A stretch of 64,000 bases of DNA from assembly GCA_017504945.1 (NCBI GenBank), contig JAFVQJ010000012.1:37778-101777 (forward strand), in the 5' to 3' direction. Shown one piece after another: positions 15,386 through 25,500 of this stretch. A model generated the notes under the pieces. That model had not been told where the DNA came from, ran no database searches, and saw nothing but the letters and a program-made list of their open reading frames with translations. Every line of letters starts with the position of its first letter. Within the stretch, counting starts at the first letter, position 1. The position numbers and the translations under genes were made by a program. The DNA comes from Clostridia bacterium. Its GTDB lineage: Bacteria; Bacillota; Clostridia; Oscillospirales; RGIG5299.

Positions 15386-18001
15386 TTATTTGTGATTATG
15401 CGCCTTTATAAATCCCAAAAGCTTGGAAAGCTCCATTACAACGAGCGGAACGAGAACGAGTCCGAGGATTATGAGGTAATAATACCACGGTAAGATAACA
15501 AGTCCGAATGCGATGCCGACGGGAGTGAACAAAACGAGCAACATAAGTGCAAGCGAAACGAGCACCGCCTTGTTAAGAGTCGAGTTCGAGAAGGGACCTA
15601 TCTTAAAGAGCGAATGATCGGAGCGCATATTGTAGGCCTGAACTATCTGGGAAAGAGCAAGCACGGCAAACGCCATCGTCTGACCTGCCGCCTCGGAGAT
15701 GCCCGAGCCTATCATATATCCCACGAGGGTGAGCACCGCGAACATACAGCCCTGAAGCACCACTCTGACGCCAAGTCCGTGAGCGAATATGCCCTCGTTT
15801 TTGGGCTTGGGCTTTTTATCCATAACGTCGCTCTCAACCGGCTCCATTCCGAGCGCTATTGCGGGAAGCGAGTCGGTAACGAGGTTTATCCAAAGAAGCT
15901 GCATCGAAAGCAACGGCGTCTTCTGCCACAAAAGCATTGCGACGAAAACGGTTATTACCTCGCCGATGTTGGTACCGAGCAAAAAGCCCACTACCTTTTT
16001 AATGTTTGCATAAATGCCTCTGCCCTCTTTTACCGCGTCGACTATCGTCGCGAAGTTATCGTCGGTAAGAGTCATATCGGAGGCACCCTTTGCAACGTCG
16101 GTGCCGGTTATACCCATTGCGCAGCCGATGTCAGCCGCCTTCAGTGCGGGAGCGTCGTTTACGCCGTCACCCGTCATCGAAACTACCTGACCCTTTCTCT
16201 GCCACGCCTTAACTATCCTTATCTTGTTTTCGGGCGAAACGCGTGCGTAGACCGAAATATTTTCAATAACCGCATCGAATTCGCTGTCGGTCATAAGGTC
16301 AAGCTCTGCACCCGTTATCGCCCTGTCGCCGTCTGTGAAAATACCAAGCTCCTTTGCAATGGCAGACGCCGTTACAACGTGGTCGCCCGTTATCATAACG
16401 GGCTTTATTCCCGCTCTTCTGCAGGTGGCAACGGCAACCTTTGCCTCGGGTCTGGGAGGATCTATCATACCTACAAGTCCCATAAAGGTAAGACCGCTCT
16501 CAAGGCTTTCGGAGGTAAGAGAAGCGGGAAGCTCGTCTATCTCCTTATATGCTACCGCGAGAACGCGAAGAGCGTTTTCGCTCATTTTTTCGGTAAATTC
16601 CTTTGCCCTTTCAATATCACCGCTTACACAGCGCTCTGCCATCATATCGAAGGCACCCTTAACGATTACCGTCTTTTTGCCGTCGATAACGTTAACGGTC
16701 GACATTAGCTTTCTGTCGGAATCGAAGGGAATGCCTGCAATTCTGGGGTATTTTGCATTTATTTCCTCCTTGGGAAGCCCGTTTCTGTGAGCGGCAAAGA
16801 CTATTGCGGTCTCGGTGGGATCACCGATATGCTGCTCCTTTCCGTCCTCAAAAACCACCGAGCCGTCGCAGCAAAGCGCGCCGTAGCAAAGAAGCTTCTT
16901 TACGGCGTCGGAGTTGCCGTCGGTTATATCCTCCGTGTCGGCGCCGCCGTCAAGATAAGCCTTAACGAGCGTCATTCTGTTTTGGGTAAGCGTTCCCGTC
17001 TTATCGGAGCAGATTATCGAAGCGCTTCCGAGCGTTTCAACTGCGGGAAGACGGCGAATAAGGGCGTTTTTCTTAACCATTCGCTGAACGCCTATCGAAA
17101 GAACGATGGTAACGATTACGGGAAGTCCCTCGGGAATAGCCGAAACGGCAAGAGATACCGCGATCATAAATATCTCCATGGGATGAGTTCCGCTTACCAA
17201 GCCCACCACGAAAATTATGGCGCAGGCAACGAGCGCAACTATTCCGAGATATTTGCCGAGCTGTGCAAGCTTTTTCTGCAATGGAGTCTGGCTTTCGCCC
17301 TCGTCGTCAAGCAGATTGGCTATTTTGCCCATTTCGGTATCCATTCCCGTTGCGGTAACCACCGCCAAGGCGGTACCGTAGGTAATGCTGCAGCCCGAGA
17401 ATACCATATTCGTTCTGTCGCCCAAGGGAGCGTCGTCCTTTACCTCGGCGTCGTACTCCTTCTCGGAGGGAACGGATTCACCCGTTAGCGCCGACTCCTC
17501 GCTCTTTAAGCTCACGCTGTGGATAAGGCGCGCGTCTGCGGGCACGAAGTCGCCCGCCTCAAGCTTGATTATATCACCGGGGACAAGCTCTGCCGCCTCG
17601 ATTATCTTCTCCTCGCCGTTTCTCACAACTCTCGCGTGAGGAGCCGACATATTTTTAAGCGCGTCAAGTGCCTTTTCCGCCTTACCCTCCTGATAAACGC
17701 CCATAACGGCGTTGACCACTACTATAAGCAAAATGAGAGCAGGCTCAAAAAACTCCTTGGGATTCTGCTCAACGCAGGCAACCACGAAGGAAACTATCGC
17801 CGCCGCGATAAGAATAAGGATCATCACGTCCTTAAACTGATCGAGAAAACGAAGCATAAAACTCTTCTTTTTCTTTTCCTTAAGCTTGTTAAAGCCGTAT
17901 TTCTCACGCTTTGCAACAACCTCTGCCGAGGTAAGACCCTTTTCCGAATCCGTTTCGAGCTCTGAAAGGACCTCGTTTATCGGCTTGTTGTGAAATGCCA
18001 T
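15386..18001 (-). CDS. PacL-type cation-transporting P-type ATPase, riboswitch-controlled (Ca2+ and/or Mn2+ efflux)
   Basis: An 871-residue P2A-type ATPase with the cation-ATPase N-terminal domain, actuator motif LTGES, phosphorylation site CSDKTGTLTQN, nucleotide-domain KGAFD, hinge MTGDGVNDAPAL and ten hydrophobic segments. It closely follows the SERCA/PacL plan. Calcium is the classical substrate; here a yybP-ykoY riboswitch in the leader argues for Mn2+ efflux, as for the riboswitch-linked YoaB/PacL-type pumps. I chose ATG 18001 (MAFHNKPINEVLSELE) with GAGGG seven bases upstream; the open frame continues upstream through the terminator hairpin and is not real there. Confidence 0.94.
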   Translation of the reverse strand: MAFHNKPINEVLSELETDSEKGLTSAEVVAKREKYGFNKLKEKKKKSFMLRFLDQFKDVMILILIAAAIVSFVVACVEQNPKEFFEPALILLIVVVNAVMGVYQEGKAEKALDALKNMSAPHARVVRNGEEKIIEAAELVPGDIIKLEAGDFVPADARLIHSVSLKSEESALTGESVPSEKEYDAEVKDDAPLGDRTNMVFSGCSITYGTALAVVTATGMDTEMGKIANLLDDEGESQTPLQKKLAQLGKYLGIVALVACAIIFVVGLVSGTHPMEIFMIAVSLAVSAIPEGLPVIVTIVLSIGVQRMVKKNALIRRLPAVETLGSASIICSDKTGTLTQNRMTLVKAYLDGGADTEDITDGNSDAVKKLLCYGALCCDGSVVFEDGKEQHIGDPTETAIVFAAHRNGLPKEEINAKYPRIAGIPFDSDRKLMSTVNVIDGKKTVIVKGAFDMMAERCVSGDIERAKEFTEKMSENALRVLAVAYKEIDELPASLTSESLESGLTFMGLVGMIDPPRPEAKVAVATCRRAGIKPVMITGDHVVTASAIAKELGIFTDGDRAITGAELDLMTDSEFDAVIENISVYARVSPENKIRIVKAWQRKGQVVSMTGDGVNDAPALKAADIGCAMGITGTDVAKGASDMTLTDDNFATIVDAVKEGRGIYANIKKVVGFLLGTNIGEVITVFVAMLLWQKTPLLSMQLLWINLVTDSLPAIALGMEPVESDVMDKKPKPKNEGIFAHGLGVRVVLQGCMFAVLTLVGYMIGSGISEAAGQTMAFAVLALSQIVQAYNMRSDHSLFKIGPFSNSTLNKAVLVSLALMLLVLFTPVGIAFGLVILPWYYYLIILGLVLVPLVVMELSKLLGFIKAHNHK

Positions 18002-18018
18002 TTTTATTCCCTCTCTTT

Positions 18019-18058
18019 TAAAAAAGATTCCCGTGTGTAGTATATGCTGCACACGGGA
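18019..18058 (-). terminator. Expression-platform terminator of Mn2+ riboswitch 1
   Basis: TCCCGTGTG (18058-18050) pairs with CACACGGGA (18037-18029) and is followed by TCTTTTTTA on the minus strand, immediately before the Shine-Dalgarno of the ATPase gene. This suggests that the switch acts by controlled transcription termination. Confidence 0.85.
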
Positions 18059-18089
18059 TTTTTTTCGTTAATTTACAATTTTCCCATGT

Positions 18090-18187
18090 GTAACACATGA
18101 GTCTTGCAATTTAAAACAAGGCCGGACCGTTTAAGGTCGATTGACGGCTTGCTACGAAGGGCTTCGCTTGCTACTCCCTCATATTCG
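18090..18187 (-). promoter_or_regulatory. yybP-ykoY (Mn2+) riboswitch 1
   Basis: On the minus strand the aptamer reads ATGAGGGAGTAGCAAGCG at its 5' side and ends TTGCAAGACTCAT, which closes stem P1. The other arm, GCAAGCCGTCAAT...ACGGTCCGGCCTTG, matches the conserved GTCAAT / ACCGGC internal loop of the class. GGGAGTAGC and GCAAGAC are the two most conserved blocks of Rfam family yybP-ykoY, which binds Mn2+. It is followed by a terminator hairpin and a P-type ATPase, a known partner of this switch. Confidence 0.92.
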
Positions 18188-18195
18188 GTAAGATA

Positions 18196-18224
18196 ATTTT
18201 ATCACACCGATTTTTGAAAGTCAA
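18196..18224 (-). promoter_or_regulatory. Promoter of Mn2+ riboswitch 1 / P-type ATPase
   Basis: -35 TTGACT (18224-18219), 17-base spacer, -10 TAAAAT (18201-18196) on the minus strand, a few bases before the aptamer. No terminator separates it from the upstream permease gene, so read-through from that gene is also possible. Confidence 0.75.
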
Positions 18225-18241
18225 TAAATATTATGTTAATT

Positions 18242-19516
18242 TTATGCAAAGAAAAACCAAATGTAGATATACGCGGGTATTATCGCGGCGAGAGTAAAGG
18301 GAATGCCTATCTTGAAGAAGTCGCTTGACTTTACCTCGTAGCCCGATTTGCGAAGAATGCCTATACCGGTAATGTTTGCCGAAGCGCCTATGGGTGTGCA
18401 GTTTCCGCCGAGCGTTGCACCCGAAAGAAGACCGAAATAGAGAAGCGTGGGATCTATCTCAAGTGCCGCGGCAAGACCCGTTATAACTGGGAGCATCGTC
18501 GCAACGTAGGGAATGTTATCAATAAACGCCGAAATAACAACTGAACCCCAAACGATTATGGTGTATAGCAAAAATACGTTTCCGCCGCCAAAGCCCTTTA
18601 ACAGATTTGCTATCTCGTCGATAACACCCATGTGGGTAATACCGCCTATAACGAGGAAAAGACCGAATAAAAGACCTATCGTTTCAAAATCTATTGCCTT
18701 AACGGTATCAATAACGGTCGCCTTACCCTCTTTAACGTTTTTCAAAACCGCATAGACAAGTCCTATCACGAAAAGAGCCATGCAGATTATACCGTTGGTA
18801 ATTGCGGGCTTATTGGGTATAAACGACGCCAATATAAGAAGCAAAACGGTGCCGCAAAGAAGCACGGTTGGAACATAATCGGTAACCTTTGTGCGAACGC
18901 CCGTTTTTTCAACCTTTCCCTTTTCCTTTCTGAAAAGGAATGCAAGAATAACAGCCGCCGCGACGGCGCCTATCTCGACCGCAAAGAAGATACTGGGCTT
19001 GCCTTGATACCAGAAGAAATCAAGGAAGCTCATATCGGCATACGAGCCGAGCATTATTGCGGTGGTGTCGCCAACGAGAGTTGCCGCGCCCTGAAGGTTT
19101 GAGGAAACGGCTATGCCGATTATAAAGGGAACGGGGTTGGTCTTAAGCTTCTTGCATATTTCAAGGGCAACGGGAGCTACCATCAAAACAGTCGCAACGT
19201 TGTCAACGAAGGCCGAAATAACGCCGGCAAAAAGCGAGAGCGCAACCGCCGCCACCTGAACGTTGGGCACCTTTTCCATAACGAGATCGGCAAGAAGCGC
19301 CGGCATCTTGCTCACGATAAAGAGCTGAACAAGGCCCATCGTTCCCGCTATCATCATAAGAACGTTAAAGTCTATCGAGGTGAATATCTCGTTTAAGGGA
19401 AGCATTCCCGTAACGATGAAGATAAGTGCCGAGCCGATAGCTATATAAGGACGGTATTTGCTGAAAACGAGCATTGCCACGTAGGTCACGGCAAAAAGAA
19501 TAAGAGCGTATATCAT
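18242..19516 (-). CDS. NhaD/ArsB-type permease (ion transporter superfamily)
   Basis: A 424-residue membrane protein with about eleven hydrophobic segments arranged as two related halves. Each half has a re-entrant motif with conserved Asp/Asn and Gly: SAFVDNVATVLMVAPVALE in the first and SAFIDNIPYVATMLPVI in the second. SSNLQGAATLVGDTTAIML and GATLGGNCTPIGASANI are the paired substrate loops. This is the IT superfamily shared by NhaD Na+/H+ antiporters, arsenite permeases and YbiR-like proteins; the substrate cannot be told from sequence. It lies 15 bases after Na/Pi cotransporter 2 and is cotranscribed with it under Mn2+ riboswitch 2. AAAGGA precedes ATG 19516. Confidence 0.88.
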   Translation of the reverse strand: MIYALILFAVTYVAMLVFSKYRPYIAIGSALIFIVTGMLPLNEIFTSIDFNVLMMIAGTMGLVQLFIVSKMPALLADLVMEKVPNVQVAAVALSLFAGVISAFVDNVATVLMVAPVALEICKKLKTNPVPFIIGIAVSSNLQGAATLVGDTTAIMLGSYADMSFLDFFWYQGKPSIFFAVEIGAVAAAVILAFLFRKEKGKVEKTGVRTKVTDYVPTVLLCGTVLLLILASFIPNKPAITNGIICMALFVIGLVYAVLKNVKEGKATVIDTVKAIDFETIGLLFGLFLVIGGITHMGVIDEIANLLKGFGGGNVFLLYTIIVWGSVVISAFIDNIPYVATMLPVITGLAAALEIDPTLLYFGLLSGATLGGNCTPIGASANITGIGILRKSGYEVKSSDFFKIGIPFTLAAIIPAYIYIWFFFA

Positions 19517-19531
19517 CTTTATTTCCTTTCA

Positions 19532-21280
19532 TCACCTTTGCACGCTGTATTTTTCGGCAAAGGATTTATACTGTTCTTTAAAATAACCGCTTTCCGCCTT
19601 CATTGCGCGGATAGATAAATGTATGTTCAGGTTGCTCTGCTCTGCATCGATCACACAGCCCGCAATATTCGAGCAGTGGTCGGCGATCCTTTCGAGGTTT
19701 GTAAGTATATCGGACCATACGAAGCCGGTATCTATCGTGCAGGTGCCGTTCTGAAGTCTTTCGATATGACCGCTTCTCAGGCTGTCCTTAAGCTCGTCGA
19801 TAACCTGCTCGAGAGGCTCAACTGTCTTTGCGGCTTCGATATCGCCGTCAATAAACGCCTTTGAGGCAAGCGATACTATCTCGGTAACAGCGTTTGAAAG
19901 CACCTTAAGCTCTGCCGCCGCGTTCTCGGAAAAGACTATTTCCTTTTTCATCATTTCCTCTGCCGACTCGGCAAGGTTTACGGCGTGGTCGGATATTCTT
20001 TCAAGGTCGCCTATCACCTTTAAGAGCTTTGCCGCCTCGGCGCTGTCGCGAGAGTCTATCTTATTTGCCGAAAGCTTTACGAGATAGCTTCCTATAATAT
20101 CCTCGTAGTGATCCGCCTTATCCTCGGCGTCCTTTATCTCGTCCATAAGCTCTGCGGAGAATCCGTCAAGACAGCTTATCGATTTTCCGAGGGCGTCAGC
20201 CGCTCCTACGCACATCTCGTTTGCAAGAGAGTGGCATCTTTCAAGTGCGGCCGCGGGAGTTGCGAGAAGTATCTCGTCAAGCTCAACTACCTTCTCGGGC
20301 TTTTTGCTTTCGGGCACGAGCTTGTATGCAAGCTTTTCAAGAAGCCCCGCTGCGGGGAGAAGAATTATCGTACACAGTATATTGAATGCGGAGTGTGCCA
20401 CCGCTATGCCCGACATCGTTGCCGATTCATCAAAAAGTGCGGGCGAAAATACAGCCGAAACGATAGAGAATACCGTAAGGCATATTGCCGTTCCTATAGT
20501 GTTAAAGGAGAGGTGAACGAGAGCCGCTCTCTTTGCATTTCTGTTTGTGCCGAAGGATGCGAGAATAGCCGTAATGCAGGTACCGATATTCTGACCCATT
20601 ATTATCGGAATAGCGGCTCCGTATGAAACCGCGCCCGTCATTGCCAGAGCCTGCAAAATGCCTACCGACGCCGAGCTCGACTGTATCACTGCCGTAAGCA
20701 CCGCGCCGACCAGAACGCCGAGAACGGGGTTTTTGAACATCAAAAATATCTGCTGAAATTCGGGAATATCTGCAAGGCCCGAAACAGAGTCCGTCATAGC
20801 GTCCATACCGAACATCAAAACGGCAAAGCCGAGCAGTATAACGCCTATATCCTTTTTCTTATCGCTCTTAAAGAACATATAGAGTATTATGCCAATAAGT
20901 GCAAGCACGGGAGTAAACGAGGTGGGTTTTAAGATCTTTACAAAAACGTTATCGTCGGAAAGGCCCGCAAGACTGAGTATCCACGCTGTAACGGTGGTAC
21001 CGATATTGGCGCCCATAATTACGTTTATCGCCTGCTTCAGGGTCATAAGCCTTGAGTTTACGAAGCCCACGACCATAACGGTGGTAGCCGACGAGCTTTG
21101 AATTACAGAGGTAACTCCGAGGCCGGTAAAAAGTCCTGCCATTTTGTTGGTTGTTATCTTGCTTAAGATCGACTGAAGCTTTCCGCCCGCGCGGCGCTCA
21201 AGGGCATCGCCCATAAGGCTCATACCGAACAGAAAAAGACAAAGTCCGCCGATCATCGTAAGTAGATCAAAAATTGTCAT
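19532..21280 (-). CDS. Na/Pi cotransporter family protein with PhoU-like tail (paralogue 2, Mn2+-riboswitch controlled)
   Basis: A 582-residue paralogue of the protein at 10716-12470 with the same plan: two Na/Pi repeats (QSSSATTVMVVG with GANIGTTVTAWIL, and QSSSASVGILQA with GQNIGTCITAIL), then a PhoU-like helical domain (LLKVIGDLERISDHAVNLA, NLERIADHCSNIAGCV). The GSN of the canonical repeat is GAN and GQN here. It is the first gene after a yybP-ykoY riboswitch, so its expression should rise with Mn2+. AAGGA precedes ATG 21280 by six bases. The link between Mn2+ and a phosphate carrier suggests handling of Mn-phosphate or relief of Mn2+ stress, which is inference. Confidence 0.93.
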   Translation of the reverse strand: MTIFDLLTMIGGLCLFLFGMSLMGDALERRAGGKLQSILSKITTNKMAGLFTGLGVTSVIQSSSATTVMVVGFVNSRLMTLKQAINVIMGANIGTTVTAWILSLAGLSDDNVFVKILKPTSFTPVLALIGIILYMFFKSDKKKDIGVILLGFAVLMFGMDAMTDSVSGLADIPEFQQIFLMFKNPVLGVLVGAVLTAVIQSSSASVGILQALAMTGAVSYGAAIPIIMGQNIGTCITAILASFGTNRNAKRAALVHLSFNTIGTAICLTVFSIVSAVFSPALFDESATMSGIAVAHSAFNILCTIILLPAAGLLEKLAYKLVPESKKPEKVVELDEILLATPAAALERCHSLANEMCVGAADALGKSISCLDGFSAELMDEIKDAEDKADHYEDIIGSYLVKLSANKIDSRDSAEAAKLLKVIGDLERISDHAVNLAESAEEMMKKEIVFSENAAAELKVLSNAVTEIVSLASKAFIDGDIEAAKTVEPLEQVIDELKDSLRSGHIERLQNGTCTIDTGFVWSDILTNLERIADHCSNIAGCVIDAEQSNLNIHLSIRAMKAESGYFKEQYKSFAEKYSVQR

Positions 21281-21319
21281 ATTTTTTCCTTCTTCTAATT
21301 TTTTCCTTTCGGGTGGCTA

Positions 21320-21355
21320 TAAAAAATCCCAAGAACAGCTTTGCTATTCTTGGGA
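21320..21355 (-). terminator. Expression-platform terminator of Mn2+ riboswitch 2
   Basis: TCCCAAGAATAGC pairs with GCTGTTCTTGGGA (21327-21355, minus strand), followed by TTTTTTA. It lies between the aptamer and the Na/Pi gene. Confidence 0.9.
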
Positions 21356-21389
21356 CATTGTCGTTTTTGTAAAAGGAAGCAGTCCCATG

Positions 21390-21490
21390 CAAAAGCACAT
21401 GAGTCTTGCAATTTAAAGCAGGTCCAGACTCTCTTAAGAGCAGTGGTGTTGGACGTGCTACGACGCTCTCGTTTGCTACTCCCTCATATT
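21390..21490 (-). promoter_or_regulatory. yybP-ykoY (Mn2+) riboswitch 2
   Basis: The minus strand reads ATGAGGGAGTAGCAAACG at the 5' side and TTGCAAGACTCATG at the 3' side, with a second arm GCACGTCCAAC...TGGACCTGC. The P1 stem and the GGGAGTAGC and GCAAGAC blocks are almost identical to riboswitch 1 about 3.3 kb away, while the other stems differ in sequence but still pair. Downstream are a terminator and the Na/Pi-permease unit. Confidence 0.9.
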
Positions 21491-21500
21491 TACCTCAAAT

Positions 21501-21529
21501 ATTTTAACATAAGGTTAAAAAAATGTCAA
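21501..21529 (-). promoter_or_regulatory. Promoter of Mn2+ riboswitch 2 / Na/Pi-permease unit
   Basis: -35 TTGACA (21529-21524), 17-base spacer, -10 TAAAAT (21506-21501) on the minus strand, starting right after the stop of the upstream DUF368 gene. Confidence 0.82.
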
Positions 21530-21536
21530 TAAATAT

Positions 21537-22370
21537 TTATTCCGCCTTTTTCTTAAGGAAATTGCACAGCGCCGTAAAGCCGAGCGCCGCAGCTATGCCG
21601 CCTATAATGCAAACTGAATTTACCGCCCACGAATCGAGGAAATTCTCAAAGGGAATTACCATTATAGTTGTAGCTATAACGAAGCCGAGAATACAGTGCG
21701 ACGCAACCGAGTGGAATTTCTCAAAAATCATCTTCATCACCTTTGAAAGAAGGAGGAAGCAGATGATCATTGCAATTCCGATGGGAATAAGCACCGAGAG
21801 ATCAAGCTTTGAAATACCCTCCGACATCGGCTCGTAAATACCGAAGAAAAGCAAAAGCGTGGAGGAGGAAAATCCGGGAACTATAAAGCTGAGTCCCCAA
21901 ACTATGCCGCAGATAAGATAACCGATAAAGGTAGGCGCAATGGTGAGATGCCAAACGTTCTTGAATATGTAAAACACCGCCGATATTGCAAGAAAGCTTA
22001 TTATCATAGCCGCAATAGCGCCCTTGCTTCTGCCGTGCTCGCCCGCTTCCTTCCAGAGATCGGGAACGGTACCGATAATAAGACCCACGAATGCACACAG
22101 CACCGCGCTCTCAAAGGTGTTTAACAGCCAGTTTGTAACGCCGGCAAACAGCACGAAGCCGATTCCCGCACCGATCACGAAAAACACGAGCATAAACCAA
22201 TACTTTTTAATATTCTTGAAGGGACTCGAAAGCACCTCCAATATGGGATTATACATACCGAAGGCATAGCAGAGCGTGCCGCCGCTCACACCGGGGAGAA
22301 TTGCGCCCACGCCGACGATTATACCCTCAAGTATCCATACTATCCAAAGAAAGATATTTTTCTTATTCAT
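21537..22370 (-). CDS. DUF368 family protein, probable undecaprenyl-phosphate flippase (PopT)
   Basis: A 277-residue membrane protein with about eight hydrophobic segments. The duplicated signature is clear: LPGVSGGTLCYAFGMYNPIL near residue 25 and VPGFSSSTLLLFFGIYEP near residue 165. DUF368 proteins were recently shown to return undecaprenyl phosphate across the membrane (PopT); that role is known for the family and inferred here. Unusually, the second repeat has GFSSST instead of GVSGGT. AAGGAAGG lies upstream of ATG 22370. Single gene with its own promoter. Confidence 0.9.
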   Translation of the reverse strand: MNKKNIFLWIVWILEGIIVGVGAILPGVSGGTLCYAFGMYNPILEVLSSPFKNIKKYWFMLVFFVIGAGIGFVLFAGVTNWLLNTFESAVLCAFVGLIIGTVPDLWKEAGEHGRSKGAIAAMIISFLAISAVFYIFKNVWHLTIAPTFIGYLICGIVWGLSFIVPGFSSSTLLLFFGIYEPMSEGISKLDLSVLIPIGIAMIICFLLLSKVMKMIFEKFHSVASHCILGFVIATTIMVIPFENFLDSWAVNSVCIIGGIAAALGFTALCNFLKKKAE

Positions 22371-22404
22371 AAAAAGCCTTCCTTCCGTTTTTTAATACTA
22401 ATAG

Positions 22405-22433
22405 ATTATACCATCTTTTATTCCTTTTGCCAA
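22405..22433 (-). promoter_or_regulatory. Promoter of the DUF368 gene
   Basis: -35 TTGGCA (22433-22428), 17-base spacer, -10 TATAAT (22410-22405), minus strand. Confidence 0.75.
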
Positions 22434-22513
22434 CACTTTTTTCATAAATGTTCCGTTTTTAAAGAGCAATAAAAAGACAGCAATTTTTTGACATTGTTTT
22501 TTTCTTTTTGCTC

Positions 22514-22542
22514 TTGCATTTCGCAAGTAAATAATATATAAT
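22514..22542 (+). promoter_or_regulatory. Promoter of the glycoside hydrolase gene
   Basis: -35 TTGCAT (22514-22519), 17-base spacer, -10 TATAAT (22537-22542), 35 bases before ATG 22578. No catabolite-response operator or sugar-regulator site was recognised. Confidence 0.7.
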
Positions 22543-22577
22543 TATAAAAAATTCATACGTTAAAGGCGGATGATAAA

Positions 22578-25500
22578 ATGAATAACAACGTTGTTTACGA
22601 TTTCAAGCTTATGGGCGACGAGTACAATCCCGTCGTTATGTGGTATTGGATGGATATCACTACCAAAAAGGAGATCGAATTCCAGCTCGGCGAATTCAAA
22701 AAAATGGGTATTTACGAATACTTTATCCATCCCATGTTCGGTCTGCGCGACGATTATCTTGAAGACGACTTTATGGAGCTTATCGCATTTGCGATAGAGG
22801 TCACCAAAAAGCTCGGAATGAAATTCTGGATATACGACGAATATAACTGGCCCTCGGGCACCGCAGGCGGCAAGCTTCTTGAAAAATATCCTTGGACAAA
22901 GGGCAAGATATTAAGACGCTATCAGCTCGCAGTAGGCTCCTGCCAGCCTCTTTCTCACGTTGCAAACGGCGTTTTCTATAAGGCTTTTGTCGAAAATATC
23001 GATAACGGCTCGGTCAATTTCGTCGACGTTACCAAGGAGATAAAGGTAGAGTCAAACGGCGTTACCACCAAGGTGACCTATCTCAACAAATCAATAAACG
23101 TCACCGTGCTTGACTTCTATTTCATCGAATATCAGGATACCCTTCTCGCATCGGCTCACTGGGCAAACGGTCTTCACGAGGTTCCCGGTTATATCGACAC
23201 CTTCAACCCCAAGGCAGTAAGAAAATATATCGAGCTTACCCACGAGCGCTATAAGAAATATATCGGCAAGGAATTCGGCACCACCGTAAGAGGCGTATTT
23301 ACCGACGAGACCACAATGTGCGCCGTCGGCGATATCATCAAGTCGGGCGCGGTAGTATTCAACGACTGCACCGAAAAGGAATTCAAAAAGAGATACGGCT
23401 ACGATCTCGGTTCACAGATAAACTGGCTCTATTTCCCGCCCGTTACCGAGGAACACAGAAAGGTAAGAAACGATTTCTGGAATCTCGTTACCGACCTTTA
23501 CCTCGAAAATTTCATCAAGCAGATGAGCGACTGGTGCGTTGAAAACAACCTTATGTTCACCGGTCACTTCGGCGGCGAGGAGCATCTTCAGTGGTCACTT
23601 ATGGAAACGGGCGATATGCAGAAGGCGCTTACCCTTTTGCACCGTCCCGGCATGGACTCGATAGCCTCCTCTGTCAAAATAAACGACACAAACTTCAACA
23701 ACGCGGGCAAAATGGTCTCCTCCGTTGCAAAGCTCTGCGAGCGCGACAGAATTCTCTGCGAGGCATACACCTGCAGCGGCTGGGATACCCATTTTGACCT
23801 TCTCAAGAGAATTGCAAACAGAATTCTCACCATGGGCGGCAACTTCATTCAGTATATGGGCGCCTACTACTCGCTAAACGGCAACCGCAAGGAGCAGCCG
23901 ATGGGATATCCGCCCTCACACAGCTACAATAACCCCCTTGCAAAATACTATAAGATATTCTCCGACTATATCGGAGCGGTACAGTATATCTCGGCACAGA
24001 CCCGTCCCGCAGGTAAGGTAGCCGTCATCGCTCCCCTTACCCACATCAAGCAGGGCATCGACCTCGCTCACTACCCCACCAGCGCCGACACCGAGGCAAA
24101 CCGCACCGATATTCTCTACGAAAACCTCGTAAACGCTCTTTTGCAGCTCCATGTTGAGTTCGATATCATCTCCGAGTTTATGTTAAACGACTTCAAGAAT
24201 GTCGGCGGCAAGGCTGTTATCGGCAAATACGAATACGATACCGTCATCTTCCCCGCAGTTAAGAACTACGACGAAAAGATAGCCGACTTTGTAAATATGC
24301 TCTTTGACACCGACGTGCTGCAGATATTCATAAACGGCTTCCTCGAGAATAAAATTGACTGCAAAAAGGCGCTTCCCGACGCCGCAATGCTTGCAAGGAG
24401 CGCCTCAAAGGCAGAGGGCGCAGAGCTTTATAAATACGACGGCAAGAATATTTACGAGATAGTTAAGGAGGGCGCAACCGTTGCCGACCTTAAGGCAGAT
24501 CTCGGATCACTCGTAGGCGATCATAACCTTCTTAACTTCAAGGCAGAGGACGGTATGGTCTACACCGCTCTCCGTGAGAACTGCGACACCACCGTTTTGT
24601 TTATCGACAACGACGACGATAAGTCGGTCAAGGTCTCCTTCGATCTTTTACCCGATATGAAGATCATCTCGCCTCTCACCAGAGAGGACCGTCCCTATTC
24701 GGTAAACGGCGGCCGCGCCGAGCTTGTCCTTAACAACTTCGAGCTCGTTATGGTCGTTTCCAACAAAAACGGCAGCGTAAATGCCGAGGGCACCGCAAAC
24801 GGCGTCGACCTTTGGAACGTATGCGACGCAAAGGCAGACGGCGAGATAACTCTTGACAAATTCGGCTTCAAAATGGCAAATAACGTCTTAATCTGCCCCT
24901 TCGAGTATAAATTCAAGAAAAACGATTTCGGCTACAAAAAGGCTGTAAACTTCACAATGTTCGAGGGAAGAGATTTCATCTGCTGCAAGGATAAATACAC
25001 CGCAAGATCGACCTTCACCTTAAACGGCTACAAGGGCAGAATAGAGTTATTTACCGAGCTTGAATGCATCAAGAAGGCAACCCTTAACGGCAAAAAGCTC
25101 AAGCTCAAAGAGAATTACAGGCTCTGGGGCCCCGAAAACTGCCTGCTTGACATCTCCGATTACGTCAAGGAGGGAGAAAACGAGCTTATTCTCGAGTGCG
25201 TTATCCCCGATTACAACGCCTTCCACACTATCCCCAACACTATGGTATTCGGCGATTTTGCTCTTAGCGAAAACGACAAGCTTATTCCCTTTGATGCAGA
25301 GAAGATCACCTACGGCGACTTCTCCGTTCAGGGTCTCAAATACTGCACCGGCGACGCCCGTTACAGCTACACCTTCGATGCAAAGCCCTGCAAAAAGGCA
25401 TTCGTTTCGGTAGATACCGACGACGCCTTCACCGTTTACTTAAACGGCAAGGAAATTGCAAAAAGGCTTTGGAGGCCCGGCGTTGCAGAGCTTGAGGGTC

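Noticed and set aside
15614..16708. A 364-residue plus-strand frame opposite the P-type ATPase
   Set aside because: Composition is Cys/His/Arg-rich as expected for antisense frames; the ATPase motifs on the minus strand are decisive.
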